DNA of 64,000 nt from Haberlea rhodopensis (lineage: Eukaryota; Streptophyta; Magnoliopsida; Lamiales; Gesneriaceae). The translations under genes and the position numbers were made by a program. The notes under the pieces are model-generated. The model saw nothing but the letters and a program-made list of their open reading frames with translations, searched no databases and was not told where the DNA came from. The stretch covers positions 3,162,001 to 3,226,000 of the forward strand of contig CAJQUN010000014.1 of NCBI GenBank assembly GCA_907163345.1. The letters are read 5' to 3'. Of the stretch, positions 1-11,112 are shown piece after piece; the first letter of the stretch is position 1, and the number at the start of each line of letters is the position of its first letter.

Positions 1-1133
1 TGGAGTAAGGAGAGCACAAGTCGAGTGGGCTTCTCTCCCTAGAGGCCATAGAGAAGCGATGTGGTGTATTTTCCTAGGGCTGGATCACAGCCAATATTTC
101 GGTTGTAAAAGCAACTTAAGAAGCAGACACTTGAAGTTCACCTGTTAGAATTACATTAAGCTTACCATAGATCAAGTTAAATATTGTCACATTTCTTCTG
201 GAGATTTTATACCCGCAAGCTAAACAATTATATGATGTAAAAGACCGTAATCAGAACATCACTTATAATCAAATTTTAAGATGGCATGTCGAGAGAAACA
301 AGAATCTCAGAAAATAGTGTATCAGCATGCGCAATGGTAATTCACTTGACCAAAGAAGGACTATTATATGTAGGAGATTTAAAGACTTCAATATTTCTTC
401 CCCTTGCCGTTTGGGCTCTTCTGTTCCAACTTCACAAATGAAAGAAGATTACATAGACATCGACAAGGCAACAACAAATGCATGACTTACAAAGATTAAA
501 ACCGTTTGCTCTATAAAGCAGACACTTTGAGATGATGAAGCTCATGCTAATACAATAGGAGTGATCATTAACCCAAAAGTAACAATGTTAATGGTCTTTC
601 TAACAATCCATTTTTCAGCAGCAAAGTGTGCGACACAAAGGGATCCAAATTCACTCGTCTCACAAATCATTTAAGCAAGTTATGTAGAGATTATGCTTTA
701 CTAATAGTTCTTGGAAATAAAATTACTTCGGATCAACACCGATCATGATTAATCAACTAACCTCACCCCAAGCCCAATTCACAAGAAACCAACAAATAAT
801 AATAATAATGAAAGAGATGAACTTATCTATCAGGAATAAATTTATGAAAGATCCAAACTCAAGAGTACGAGTTACAAAGCACATATGTATGTTTTCTGAA
901 TAGGTTTCATGGTACGAAGAGAGAGAGATTTCAAGTAACCAATAATTGAAAGTGACTTTCACAACTTCATTTAGATTTATATTATTAATGAATCCTAAAA
1001 TAAAATCATAAGTGATTAAGAACACACATTCAAAACTATTGTTCTCTAACTTCCAGCCGGTGTGAATCTGTTACTCAAGAAGGTAGTTATCTCGTCCATA
1101 TTAAACAGATGCATGATTGATCATGTGACTCAC
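1..1133. other. Non-coding stretch left of the CAND1 exon
   Basis: No reading frame here resembles a known protein. An 8-bp inverted repeat (GCTTCTCT at 29-36, AGAGAAGC at 50-57) could form a small hairpin at the window edge. If the CAND1 exon to the right belonged to a complete gene, its following exons should lie here on the minus strand; I could not find them. Confidence 0.4.
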
Positions 1134-1343
1134 CTGGGCGTTTATTCCTAGAATCAACTTTGGAGAAATAGATACAAGAACAAATTGTGAAATAGATTGT
1201 GTAGGAACTTCCCCAACAATAGTCTTTAAATAAATGCTAGCAATGCCGCTGTGTTGCTCTTTCCATTGAGCAATTTATCTCTGAGCTTATTAGTCATATC
1301 AAGAACCTGCTGCTTTTGAATTTTCTTCACCAAAGGAACAAGA
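1134..1343 (-). pseudogene. CAND1: CAND1 (cullin-associated NEDD8-dissociated protein) exon with frameshift
   Basis: Read on the minus strand, this segment is bounded by a good acceptor (TTTACAG before 1343) and donor (GTGAGT just after 1134). It first encodes LVPLVKKIQKQQVLDMTNKL and continues RDKLLNGK; after a one-base shift it continues EQHSGIASIYLKTIVGEVP and then a SVLVSISPKLI-like block. Order and wording match the early HEAT-repeat region of plant CAND1, which binds unneddylated cullin-RBX1 and exchanges substrate receptors of SCF ligases. The split first codon also fits the family's exon phase. One base is missing after the GGAAAG near the middle, so the uninterrupted frame ends about 40 codons in. 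I found neither the N-terminal exon nor later exons nearby, so I read it as a decayed fragment carrying its introns, not a retrocopy. A functional gene with one sequencing error is the alternative. Confidence 0.68.
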
Positions 1344-3189
1344 CTGTAAATAAACATCAAAGCAAAGTCAATCAGATTGCAGTTTCCCGACATTAGCTAT
1401 CATGAACTAAAACTTTTACACAGTGATAATCCTAAGCATCAAAGGAATAGCTCAGCTGCAAATATCCAAAAATAGTGTCCTCGTTTGAGTGGTTTATCAA
1501 GATGAATTTTGATACTGTAATTAAAATGAGGCTAAATGCCGCTGTAACAGTGACAATGGGCCTCATGTTATCAGTTATAAATCATGATGGAGAAGAACAT
1601 TAGCCAAAACAAAATCGCAAATATGAAGTTTGAATGCAAACGAAATCAATATATCACCAATATGAACCATTTCATAATATTCCTTAAATTATCCCCTATC
1701 TTTAAGATAATTTATTCACCAAATAGAATTGATTACACATAAGGAAGAGGAATAGACAGCATCAAATACATGGAATCTATTCCTTTAAGGATACAGGAAA
1801 AAGGGGCATATCCTCAACGGACAAAGTACAAGTGCAAATATTGGTGAAGCAGCAATTCTGAAGTATAGTTGACCAATAGGACCAACAAAAAAAGAGTGCT
1901 AAAATATAATATCAAAGTTGGAAAGTTAATCTGTTTGAAACAGCAGACAAAGAGAACGCCAACATGAGGCCACACACATCCCTTTGAAGTAAGAGGGGAG
2001 AGGAGATTGGAAAACCATAGCAACTTCCTGCATAATGACTCACAAAAGGATCTAGATAATGCATTCATGCTAATCCCATTTATACCTGCCGCAGCAATGC
2101 GATCCTCTTGATTTGTTGCAGCCATAACCACAGCGTAAAAGGGAAAATATGGATGCCTCCAGAGTATAGCTAATCTTGAAACCTTCGCTAGCCTTTACAC
2201 TTCCAGCCTTTTGATGAACTGTAAATTCTTTTTTTTGTAAATCCGATGGTTACAGGATTTCAGACACAACATGGAGAAGGAAAACTTCTCAGCTTTGTAA
2301 TATAATGTGCAGACATGTTGGAATATAACTGCATCCTTCAAATTTGACTGCCTTAATTTTATGTTATTTGTTAATATCACCATTTTATTCAAAAGTTTAA
2401 GATTTCTCTACATGTTCTCCTTTATATCGTAGCTATGCCTTTTAATTCATATCTCGACAAATCTATCGACAAGGGAAATCACAAAAAGCAAAAGATTTAT
2501 TTGTGTGTTGTGGTACCAGTTCCACTCATTTTCTTCCCCGTGCAAATAAATTCATATTATCCTAAAACCAGGATACAATCCAAAGTAACGGCATAGAAAT
2601 TGCAGGCTACAAAAATATGGAAAAAATTTAAATAGAGACTCACCTTTTCTTCTTCCTCACAATGAAGAAACGTTCCAAATCTGAAATCCTGAAATGCAGA
2701 AACGTTCCAATGGAAAAATCCGAAGTACCGTAAACGACAAATTTCTTCTTCCTCACAATGAAGAAACGTTCGGAACCTGAAATCCAAAGACTAGTCAGTT
2801 TTTTTTTTCACCGTTATAATTAATTGTGAGCCTCATACCCAAGAACGCCGAAAACAAAGTAATTGAAGGGATCTAAAACGTAAGCAAGAAATTTAAAAGC
2901 AAAGATCCATTTACGGAGTGAAGAAGGAAATCGAAACAAAAACAAAAAAAAATAAAATGCAAGACTGAGTAATATAAACATAGAAGCGACACCAACCGCT
3001 GCAAAACCTTTCGCGTGACTGCACAAAACACCTTCGTCCGAGACTTCGATACACGAGGAAGGACGTAAATGCTATGTGCTCGTACAACCACGCATCCATG
3101 GTAAAGGAGAGATCCGATTGCAAGCGGGTCCCACGATTTAAAAAGCCCAACAAGAAGGAGCCCCAGTTCTGCACAAAGCCATCGACTTT

Positions 3190-3192
<3 letters not shown>
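1344..3192. other. Non-coding or unrecognised transcribed stretch
   Basis: Several minus-strand patches look exon-like. One runs to a donor-like AGGTATAA near 2084 and includes a MAATNQEDRIAAAG reading; another ends in AAAAGGTGAGTC near 2640. None matches a protein family I know. They could be leader exons or decayed upstream exons of the same minus-strand locus as the CAND1 exon. Confidence 0.3.
2646..2771. repeat. Short direct repeat, two copies about 97 bp apart
   Basis: The 30-bp segment TTTCTTCTTCCTCACAATGA (then agaaacgttc) occurs at 2646-2675 and again at 2742-2771. The intervening bases are also partly similar (both copies are followed by ctgaaatcc). This is a local duplication of about 97 bp in unrecognised sequence. 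Confidence 0.8.

Positions 3193-3224
<32 letters not shown>
3193..3224. repeat. (TA)n microsatellite
   Basis: About 16 uninterrupted TA dinucleotides, likely length-polymorphic. Confidence 0.95.
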
Positions 3225-3227
<3 letters not shown>

Positions 3228-4020
3228 TCCGATCTAAACCCGACAGATCGAATTTGCCAAGCATACCCGGAGCAGAAAGAACCAGAATTCGAAAAAGCAT
3301 TCCGATCCAAACACGACAGATCAGAGGCAGGAAAAGACAAAAACATGCTGACAAGAGAGCCCGTTTTTCTAAAGCTCGGTGACCATAAATTCAATAATGT
3401 AAAGATTCTCTGACAAAGAAAAATGTGTGGACCATTAAAAAACAGTGTGATAATTGTTCAACACATTCAGACAAAAAATAATGGATCACTCACGAGAAAA
3501 GTTGAAAGTTAAGGCGCACTCACGGGCACACTCAACAATTATCAAGATTTGAAGTCCGAAGTTGAAGTCGGATTCATGCATAAACAAATGCACTCATTCA
3601 GGAAGCTAAGGACATCGAAAATTCTCCGTCATATTTTGAGAATAAAAAATTGTAGTCTCCAAGCTTTGTAATCTTTCAACTTTCATAGCTTGGTAATATT
3701 TCTTTCTTTTCTTTCTTTTGTAATCGTCTGTAATATCGTTCCGTTTCGTTTATGTGCTCTTGAGTCCAGCTACATCTATATGAGAGGCTAAATAAGTCCG
3801 TCTTTTTTCAAAAGGAGTATGCAGTCATGCTTACTACCAGTATTTTAGCATGTTCTCTCCACATTTTTGACCAATTTTATGTCATGTTTTTAAAGTCTCC
3901 TTTGTGTCTATATTTGCCTTCAGCATTTACACATGTATCAACCAAATATACCAACCAATAGATTTTAGTGTAATGTTTTGTTACAAATACTTTTACGATA
4001 ACACATCGGTGCCTAGTGAA

Positions 4021-4023
<3 letters not shown>
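3225..4023. other. Non-coding stretch
   Basis: No supported gene. Positions 3232-3340 hold two similar CGACAGATC-containing phrases (near 3240 and 3313), the only local structure seen. The rest is AT-rich spacer. Confidence 0.4.

Positions 4024-4081
<58 letters not shown>
4024..4081. repeat. (AT)n microsatellite
   Basis: About 29 AT dinucleotides without interruption. Confidence 0.95.
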
Positions 4082-4084
<3 letters not shown>

Positions 4085-4394
4085 CATATACTTATTTGGT
4101 ATTTAAAATTATAAATATAATTTAAAACCAAATAAACCCTGGCCAATTTTAACATTCCACAAATTAATCGTTGTGCGTTATCTTTTTTAGCTAACCTTTG
4201 AAACCTTTAATGGCACATTTAAAAAAATTAGTGCAATGCTTTTTTTTTTTTGTAAATTGAATTTATAGATAAAAAAAAAAGTTCAAAAATCTATGATAAT
4301 TGTAATATCTCAAACTAATCTCAAGTTTTTTTTGGGATAAATAAACTAACATACCAATTATTTTAGTTCGATAATATTGAGTTGATGCATATGT

Positions 4395-5124
4395 GAGACT
4401 CAAACCGGGTTCATGCAAGTATTTCGGGGAATAAACTAAATGAGATCTCTAAGGCTATATTATTCCGGGTTTATTTAATATCGCTCTTTAAGGGACTCTA
4501 TATGATAACATCAAATTTTCTCCAATTTTGTATGGCATCTTTCTTTATTTTACCATTTTTTTATTTGTCGTGCTCATGGGATTTCATTTATAATTTGTAA
4601 TAGGATTCTACAAAGTTTATTTTACTTTCTTATTTTTGTAAACTAATATTAACTTACCTTTGAAACTACATATTTATATAGATATTTTATTATTTAAACA
4701 TTGCTCTACCTTGGAATTACCCATGTTTTTGTGAAAAACCGTTTTTTATTCCAAATCAAGCAACTGATAGAGTCTTGACCAAACACAATTACTTGATATC
4801 AAACAATTACTTGATATCAAGTTAATATTATAAGTTAAATAATAATATGAGTTGCATTGTAGATAATCTTGAATTATATTATTCAAACATATTAACCAAT
4901 AACTTAGTGTTAAGATAATTAGAGTTTTTGTAGGAGATAACAATGAATTTATATGAGTTAACCTTGTAAATTTTTAAAAGAGTTGTATATAATTAAGGAT
5001 TTTAAGAAGATAATAAATAATTTAAACACTTGTTAAACCAAAAATACTTTATTAATCATTTTTTCAAGCCATACTTTCAAGACCCACATAAAATAAAGCA
5101 AAGATTCGCTCTCACCTTTCCACA
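4395..5124 (+). repeat. Orphan diverged copy of the F-box upstream region
   Basis: This stretch aligns by eye, with many substitutions and indels, to 10003-10806 upstream of the unit A F-box gene. Shared landmarks in the same order include ggaataaactaaatg, acatcaaattttctccaatt, ttgtatggcat, caattacttgatatcaa, aaggattttaagaagataat and agattcgctctcacctt. Similarity stops abruptly at 5124, matching a point about 308 bp upstream of the F-box start codon, and no F-box coding sequence follows. It is best read as the remnant of an older duplicate whose gene was lost or never included. Confidence 0.8.
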
Positions 5125-5428
5125 CTAATGATATTCCTGGCTTGAGAGGGCTATGGGAGTTAGCATGAATCTTCTCATCTGGAACTGCCGGGAGAAGTCC
5201 AATCCCTCGGCCCCAATCCCTCGGCCATTCGAGCTCTCGCGGCTCTTCTCAATTCTCATTCTCCCTCCCTCATCTTTCTCTGCGAAGTTAAATCTCAAGG
5301 CAAAACCCACTAGAGCGATGTTTATTTTTAAATAATAGAGAGTAATCTATTTATTTGAAAAATCATAGTCGGTAACATGCCAAAAACCTTCATATTTTTC
5401 CAATTTTACGGAAAGATAAGCCAAAAAC
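5125..5428. other. Short unrecognised stretch with weak coding-like sequence
   Basis: The segment at 5150-5335 is locally richer in GC and open on both strands for about 60 codons, but neither translation resembles a known protein. CCCTCGGCC occurs twice at 5204-5225. No function is assigned. Confidence 0.25.
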
Positions 5429-6238
5429 CTAGTACAAGAATTCTAAAGATTTCATATCAATTTCATATGTAATAAGCACCGAAAATAGTATATGTTTCAT
5501 ACCAATTTTATTCGTAAATAGTACCAAAATTATATAGGTTTCATACCAATTTTATGTATACTTAGTACCGAAATTGTATAGGTTTCATACTAACATCACA
5601 TGTAATAAGTACCGAATATAGTATATATTTCATACCAATTTAATGTGTAACTTGTACCAAAATTGTATAGCTTTCACACCAACTTCATGTGTAACTAATA
5701 ACAAAATTGTATGTGTTTCATACCAACTTAAGTACATAAAATAGTATAGGTTTCATACCAACTTCACGTGTAACTTGTACCAAAATTATATAGGTTTCAT
5801 ACCAATTTCATGTGTAACTAGTACCAAAATTGTAAAGATTTCATATCAATTTCATATGTACTAAGTACCGAAAATAGTATAGGTTTCGTACCAATTTTAT
5901 TCGTAATTAGTACCAAAGTTATATCGATTTCATACAAATTTTATGTATACTTAGTAACGAAATTGTATAGGTTTCATACCAACTCCAAGTTTAATAAGTA
6001 CCAAATATAGTATATATTTCATACCAATTTCATCTGTAACTAGTACCAAAATTGTATAGCTTTCATACTAACTTCATTTCTAACTAGTACCAAAATTGAA
6101 TGTATTTTATACCAACTTCACGTATAATAAGTACCAAAAAAGCATACCAATTTCATGTGTAACTTATACCAAAACTGTATAGATATCGTACCGATTTCAT
6201 GTGTAACTTGTACCAAAATTATATAGGTTTCGTACCTA
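5429..6238. repeat. Degenerate ~45-bp minisatellite, about 18 units
   Basis: A phrase of the form TTTCATACCAATTTCATGTG followed by taactagtaccaaaattgtatagg recurs roughly every 43-47 bp (for example near 5450, 5494, 5541, 5583, 5629, 5673, 5797, 5840, 5885, 5972, 6018 and 6061). Units differ by substitutions and small indels, and no long frame is kept, so this is an old tandem array of non-coding DNA. Confidence 0.9.
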
Positions 6239-7919
6239 CTGTAATGATTTTTTCAAAATTAAAATATCAAATTCATAGTCATTTTAATAAGATAGGGAGT
6301 TAGAACAAAATTTAAGTTGTAGTAGGGAGTTTCAATTAAGTGTTTCTGACACAATAATTGGATCCATTTGTAACTTTGAGTGTGGGGATATTTACTCAAT
6401 TTACCCTAGATAAAATTTATTGTATGTATAGAATTGTATTTTTGGGAGAATACTAAATATATTTTGAGAAAATCAATAAAAATGCATTTTTGGGTAATGT
6501 TCTAACAAGGATAAAATTACATTTTGGTTATTTAATTTCAGAAAGAGCACTTTTCTGTCTTCTTACTTATGTATTCAGTTTCAAAATCCGGTTTGGAATC
6601 GGATCAATCTGGTTCTAAAACTCAAGATGCTGTCCAAACAGGTCCGATCTCGTCTTGAACAATAGGGTGGCGTTAGTAGTAACTTGTCAATAGACAACAA
6701 TATTAAAATAATATTACTTTATAAAGTGGTGTTGAAACTACAAATGCCTTTATATTTTCCTATCTGTGTTAATAAAGTAGATCCGCACGTTTTGCATTTG
6801 TATGGATCCATGACATTACAAAGCTTTAAATGATAATTAATTATTAACTATAATGTACATTGAATAATTCAATAACTATGACCACATTATTTTATACAAT
6901 TATAAAGATGCATGCATTCATATAAGTCTTAGTATTACCAAAGTTTCCATCACATGAAGCATCCCCAACGGCCAACTTTCATTCTATATATTTGCAAAAA
7001 TGTAAGTTTTATAATTCTTACTAGCTTTTCCGGGTCCAAAACAATTATAACATGTTCAAATGTTGGAACGAAATTTTCGTAGTTCAAATCTATCACCTTT
7101 TTTTAGTAACCCGAGTTCAGCAAAAGCCAAGTAACTTTGTGAGTTGAATATAAGATATATAAGGATTTTTTTATGCTATTCCGGTGGACAGTGCCCTGAG
7201 AGAACACCATTTTATTGGGAATTCATGATGAAATGTTTGATCTACCTTTAAGGGGTAGCATCAAACAAATCGATACATATTTATGACTATTATTTGGTCG
7301 AGTTTGGACTAACATAGATTAATATCTAAAAAAAAGAAGGAAATTTGATCAACCTAAACTCAGTTCATGTTAGCCATCTAATTATTTTATTCAAAATGGA
7401 AAACCCTATAACTTTAATTATTTAATATAATAAACCGGATAATTTGAAAATAGCTTAGTTATAAAAATGATTTCATATATATTATTTTTTTAATATTAGT
7501 CAGAGACTTTTAGGACTAATTAAATATATTTCAACAAAAAATATTTTTAATTAAAATAGTCCAATATAAGTATTTTTAATAAATTTAGTCCCACAAAAAT
7601 TATTTTTTTTATCAAAAAATAACCACAAAATCCTATTCAATTACGGTCCATGTTTTATAATAATTATTTATGTGTGACTAAATTTTTTAAAAATATTTAT
7701 GTATGACTATTTTTTATTAAAAACAACTTCTACTGGATTTGTCCCGAAAATTTAAGATTAATATTGTAAAATCTCATTTCTATAAGATCAATTTTTTTTT
7801 TATCAAGGTAGAAGATTTTTAAAGTGTTTTATACGATACGCAAACGTGAGTTATTTTTTCAAAATGGGAAGATGGCACCATTGAGGCTCACGAATTTGAC
7901 ATAGAACACTCGAAATTCT

Positions 7920-7920
<1 letters not shown>
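6239..7920. other. AT-rich intergenic spacer
   Basis: No coding, RNA or terminal-repeat signal was found. Runs of A and T dominate. The stretch precedes the gene at 8045 and may contain part of its promoter near the right end. Confidence 0.5.

Positions 7921-7982
<62 letters not shown>
7921..7982. repeat. Compound (AC)n(AT)n microsatellite upstream of a gene
   Basis: About five AC units followed by about 25 AT units end only ~62 bp before the start codon at 8045. The repeat therefore sits in the likely core promoter or 5' UTR, where length changes could affect expression. Confidence 0.95.
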
Positions 7983-7986
<4 letters not shown>

Positions 7987-8044
7987 TCTTCTCATTCCTC
8001 TTCTTCATACGCATTCTGAAAAAAAAAACATAGATTTTAAGATC

Positions 8045-8623
8045 ATGCAAAGGAGCAGAAAATATGATCACCAGAAAAATTACCTCCAAAATCCCATACA
8101 GCCCATCATGTGCCGCTTATCAATCACAGACGTCAAACCAAACCACCAACGCAAACATCCGATTGAATCACTTGCTGAACCTTCTTCTCCCAAAGTCAGT
8201 TGTATAGGCCAAGTCAAAGGAAACACCGGAGTCGCCGTCGTCCCCACAGCTAACCACCACAAACACAAGTTGAAAAAACCACCTTCCAGCGGAACCCTTT
8301 TGCTCTCAACTACCAGTGGTGGCGCAGGAGGGGCGATTAACAGAAGCTGCAGAACTAGTAAAGAAGAGAAGTTTGTAAACAACTCAAGAAGAATAAAGTT
8401 GACGAATGGGCGGGGCAATCAAGATTGTGTAAAGGTGGTGAATACAGGTGAACTCGATCAGCCGTTGCCGGTGGTGAGGAGGGTGGCGCCGCAGCCAGGG
8501 GTTGGCCGGGATGAAGTGAATCTTTGGCGGAGGAGGAGGTTAAGAGAGGTGGAGCTGAAAAGCTTGCAGATTAAACAATTTCATTCTCCAAACTACAATT
8601 TCCAACCACCACCAACTGTTTGA
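8045..8623 (+). CDS. Small basic plant protein with SPKVSCIGQVK motif, function unknown
   Basis: A 192-residue intronless frame, clearly richer in GC than its surroundings. After a variable N-terminus (residues 1-45) comes EPSSPKVSCIGQVKG (about 46-60), a motif I know from uncharacterised plant proteins, including relatives of the syringolide-induced 14-1-1 type. The middle is Ser/Gly/Lys-rich and the C-terminus contains NLWRRRRLREVELKSLQI. No signal peptide, membrane segment or catalytic motif is visible; the basic clusters could direct nuclear location, which is inference. The start at 8045 gives the longest frame; Met22 (MCRLSI) is the alternative. It lies just left of the duplicated array and is single-copy in the window. 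Probably real and intact. Confidence 0.75.
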   Translation: MQRSRKYDHQKNYLQNPIQPIMCRLSITDVKPNHQRKHPIESLAEPSSPKVSCIGQVKGNTGVAVVPTANHHKHKLKKPPSSGTLLLSTTSGGAGGAINRSCRTSKEEKFVNNSRRIKLTNGRGNQDCVKVVNTGELDQPLPVVRRVAPQPGVGRDEVNLWRRRRLREVELKSLQIKQFHSPNYNFQPPPTV

Positions 8624-8968
8624 AATGATCATCATTACAAGAGGAGATTAGTGAGTACCGAGTACTGATTAATTAATTGATTTGAGTCTCAGTTTTGTTG
8701 GCCATACACTGATACACATGTATAATCGTAAATGAAATAGAATTGGCGGTTTTTTTTGTCAAATTTTTTTTGGCTTTTTACACGACAATTTCAAAGCAAT
8801 GGTTATGTCTTGTACTTCAATCTATTAACAAATTTAAATGGTTAGAGCTTTTAGTTGCTTTTATTGAGAAAACGAAGCAAATTTTCTTTTTCTTTTTTTG
8901 CGCATTTTTTCTTTATTAGTTTTGGGAAAAATTTTGTCAAAGGACTAGTTTTTTTAAAAAAAATTTCT
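8624..8968. other. 3' flank of the SPKVSCIGQVK gene
   Basis: AT-rich sequence following the TGA at 8623, with AATAGAATT and AAATGAAA stretches that may serve as polyadenylation signals. No other feature seen before the duplicated unit begins. Confidence 0.4.
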
Positions 8969-10002
8969 TAAAATGTTTTTTTAAAAGAATATATAAAAAT
9001 CTGATTAAATAAGAAAAATGGGCTCTGGAAAAAAATATATCGATTCAAACTCATCATCTTGGTTTTAGGATTCAAATAGAAAAGCTCGGGGAAGCACAAA
9101 AAGTATGCATCAATATTAAAATATGAACTTAGAAAAGGTTCATTGCTGGTCCCATTCTTCTTGTAAGTAGCTCGAGTTCGAGTTTACCCCCATTAATTTA
9201 GGAATTGTAAAAAAAATATTCAAATAATTGAAAATAACAATAGCACATAAAATATTGTGTTAGATATATATAATATTCAAATTTATACTATTTTTTTTAT
9301 AAATAAATAAATAAATTTTAGTGTATCAGAACTTAGCATATAAATCAAGATTCAATTAAAAGCCGTGTATGTATGTGATAAGAATTTGGTCCAAACCCAA
9401 CTTCATTATTCCTAATTTTCACAGTGCCACGTGTTCAAATCATGTTTAATGTGTTAACAAACTAGTGGCAGGGCTCACATATTAAAATTATCATCGCATT
9501 ATAAATTATTGGCAATAATTCCTTTATCTTTAGTGGAAATTTAACTAATATTGTTTAATAGGTCATGCTCTTGAATATAATACCAAATTCATGGAACAAT
9601 ATCATTGAAAAAATTAACTTTTATGAATAAAGAAAAGATGTTAAAAAATATATTGTAAGATGATTATATAAATCAAAATAATATGTTATTAAAAAGATTC
9701 CCAAATAATTAAAATAATTTAAAATTTAATGATATCGAAATGCATGAACTTAGTATATCATCAACTTAAGATTTTCACGAAATTAAACATTTTTTTATTG
9801 AAAAAAAATCTGGGTAAATTTCATTAATAGATTTGATTTATAATTTGTTTTTACAGATTAGTTTTTTATTAGTATTATATTTACTATGTGAAAATACACA
9901 ATAAAATATATTTTCCTATTAGTGTTAAATAAAAATACAAATAAACTTTAATTAACTTTTGTAACATAAAAATGTTTAAAATAATTTTATTAGGAAAGAA
10001 TA

Positions 10003-11112
10003 ACTCAAACCGATTTCATGAAAATATTATGGGGAATAAACTAAATGTGATCTTTAAAGGCTATATAATTCCTGGTTTATTTGATATCACTATTTAAGGG
10101 ACTCTAGATGGTAACATCAAATTTTCTCCAATTTTGTATGGCATATTTCTTTATTTTACCTTTTTTTGATTTATCGTATATATATAATTTGAAATAGGAT
10201 TCTACACAAAGTTTAATTTAATAAAATGCATATGACTTCCTTATTTTTGTAAACTAATATTAACTTACCTTTAAAACTACGTATTTATATAGACATTTTC
10301 TTATTTAAACATTGCTCCACCTTGATAATATTCGTGTTTTTTTGTGAAAACCCGATTTTTATTCCAAATCAAGCAAACCCAATTTTTATTCCAAATAAAG
10401 TCTTGTTGATTTCAAGATAATATTGTAAGCTAAATAATAATATTAAATTGCATTATAGATAATCATGAATTATGTTGTTTAGATTTTAAAACAATTACTT
10501 GATATCAAGATAATATTAAAAGTTAAAGAATAATATCGAATTGCATCGTAGATAATGTTGAATTATAGTATTCAATCTTGTAGTTTTAAAATACATATTT
10601 AAATCAATAACTTAGTGCTAAGATAATTCAAGGAGATAATAATGAATTAACCTTGTAGACTTTAAAACCAATTAAGATAATTAAGGATTTTAAGAAGATA
10701 ATAAATAATTTTAAACAGTTGTTAAACCAAAAATACTTGATTAATCACGTTTTCAAGCCATACTTACATAAAATAAAGCAAAGATTCGCTCTCACCTTTT
10801 CACACCAAAGTCTCGAGACACAAACAAAGCTATATTTCACCCTCCAAACTCTCTCGAGAGACCCACAAACATAACAATTCTCTTGAGTTTCGAAACCTTC
10901 CAGCACAAAACGAAGCATAAATTACCCAATCCCCTCACCTTTCACCATTTTCACACACATATGTTTCGAAAGCTTTCACATTGAACACACATATAATTTC
11001 AGCCTTGATATTCGAAGGTTTCAATCATTAAAATTCTGAATATTTCGAGCCACACACACATACACACAGTAAGAGTGTTCAAACCTGCCTTGCTGCAAGA
11101 AAGTGAGGAGCG
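10003..11112 (+). promoter_or_regulatory. Upstream region of the unit A F-box gene
   Basis: This AT-rich stretch is conserved upstream of all three F-box copies (28505 and 44961 mark the same point in units B and C), and its distal part is also kept as an orphan at 4395-5124. The last 100 bp carry a (CA)n-rich leader (cacacacacatacacacag). No confident TATA box could be picked. Unit B lacks about 13 bp (gtctcgagacaca) present in A and C near 10810. Confidence 0.5.

Noticed and set aside
2557..3394. Overlapping open frames on the minus strand (up to 173 codons) and a 102-codon plus frame across the TA repeat
   Set aside because: They cross a microsatellite coding for alternating Tyr-Ile, overlap in several frames and match no family.
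8080..8418. 112-codon minus-strand frame opposite the SPKVSCIGQVK gene
   Set aside because: It is a shadow of the plus-strand gene; the recognisable motif and codon pattern are on the plus strand.
9160..9185. tRNA-like GTTCGAGTT box suggesting a tRNA gene
   Set aside because: No cloverleaf arms or acceptor stem can be formed; it fits a decayed SINE better.
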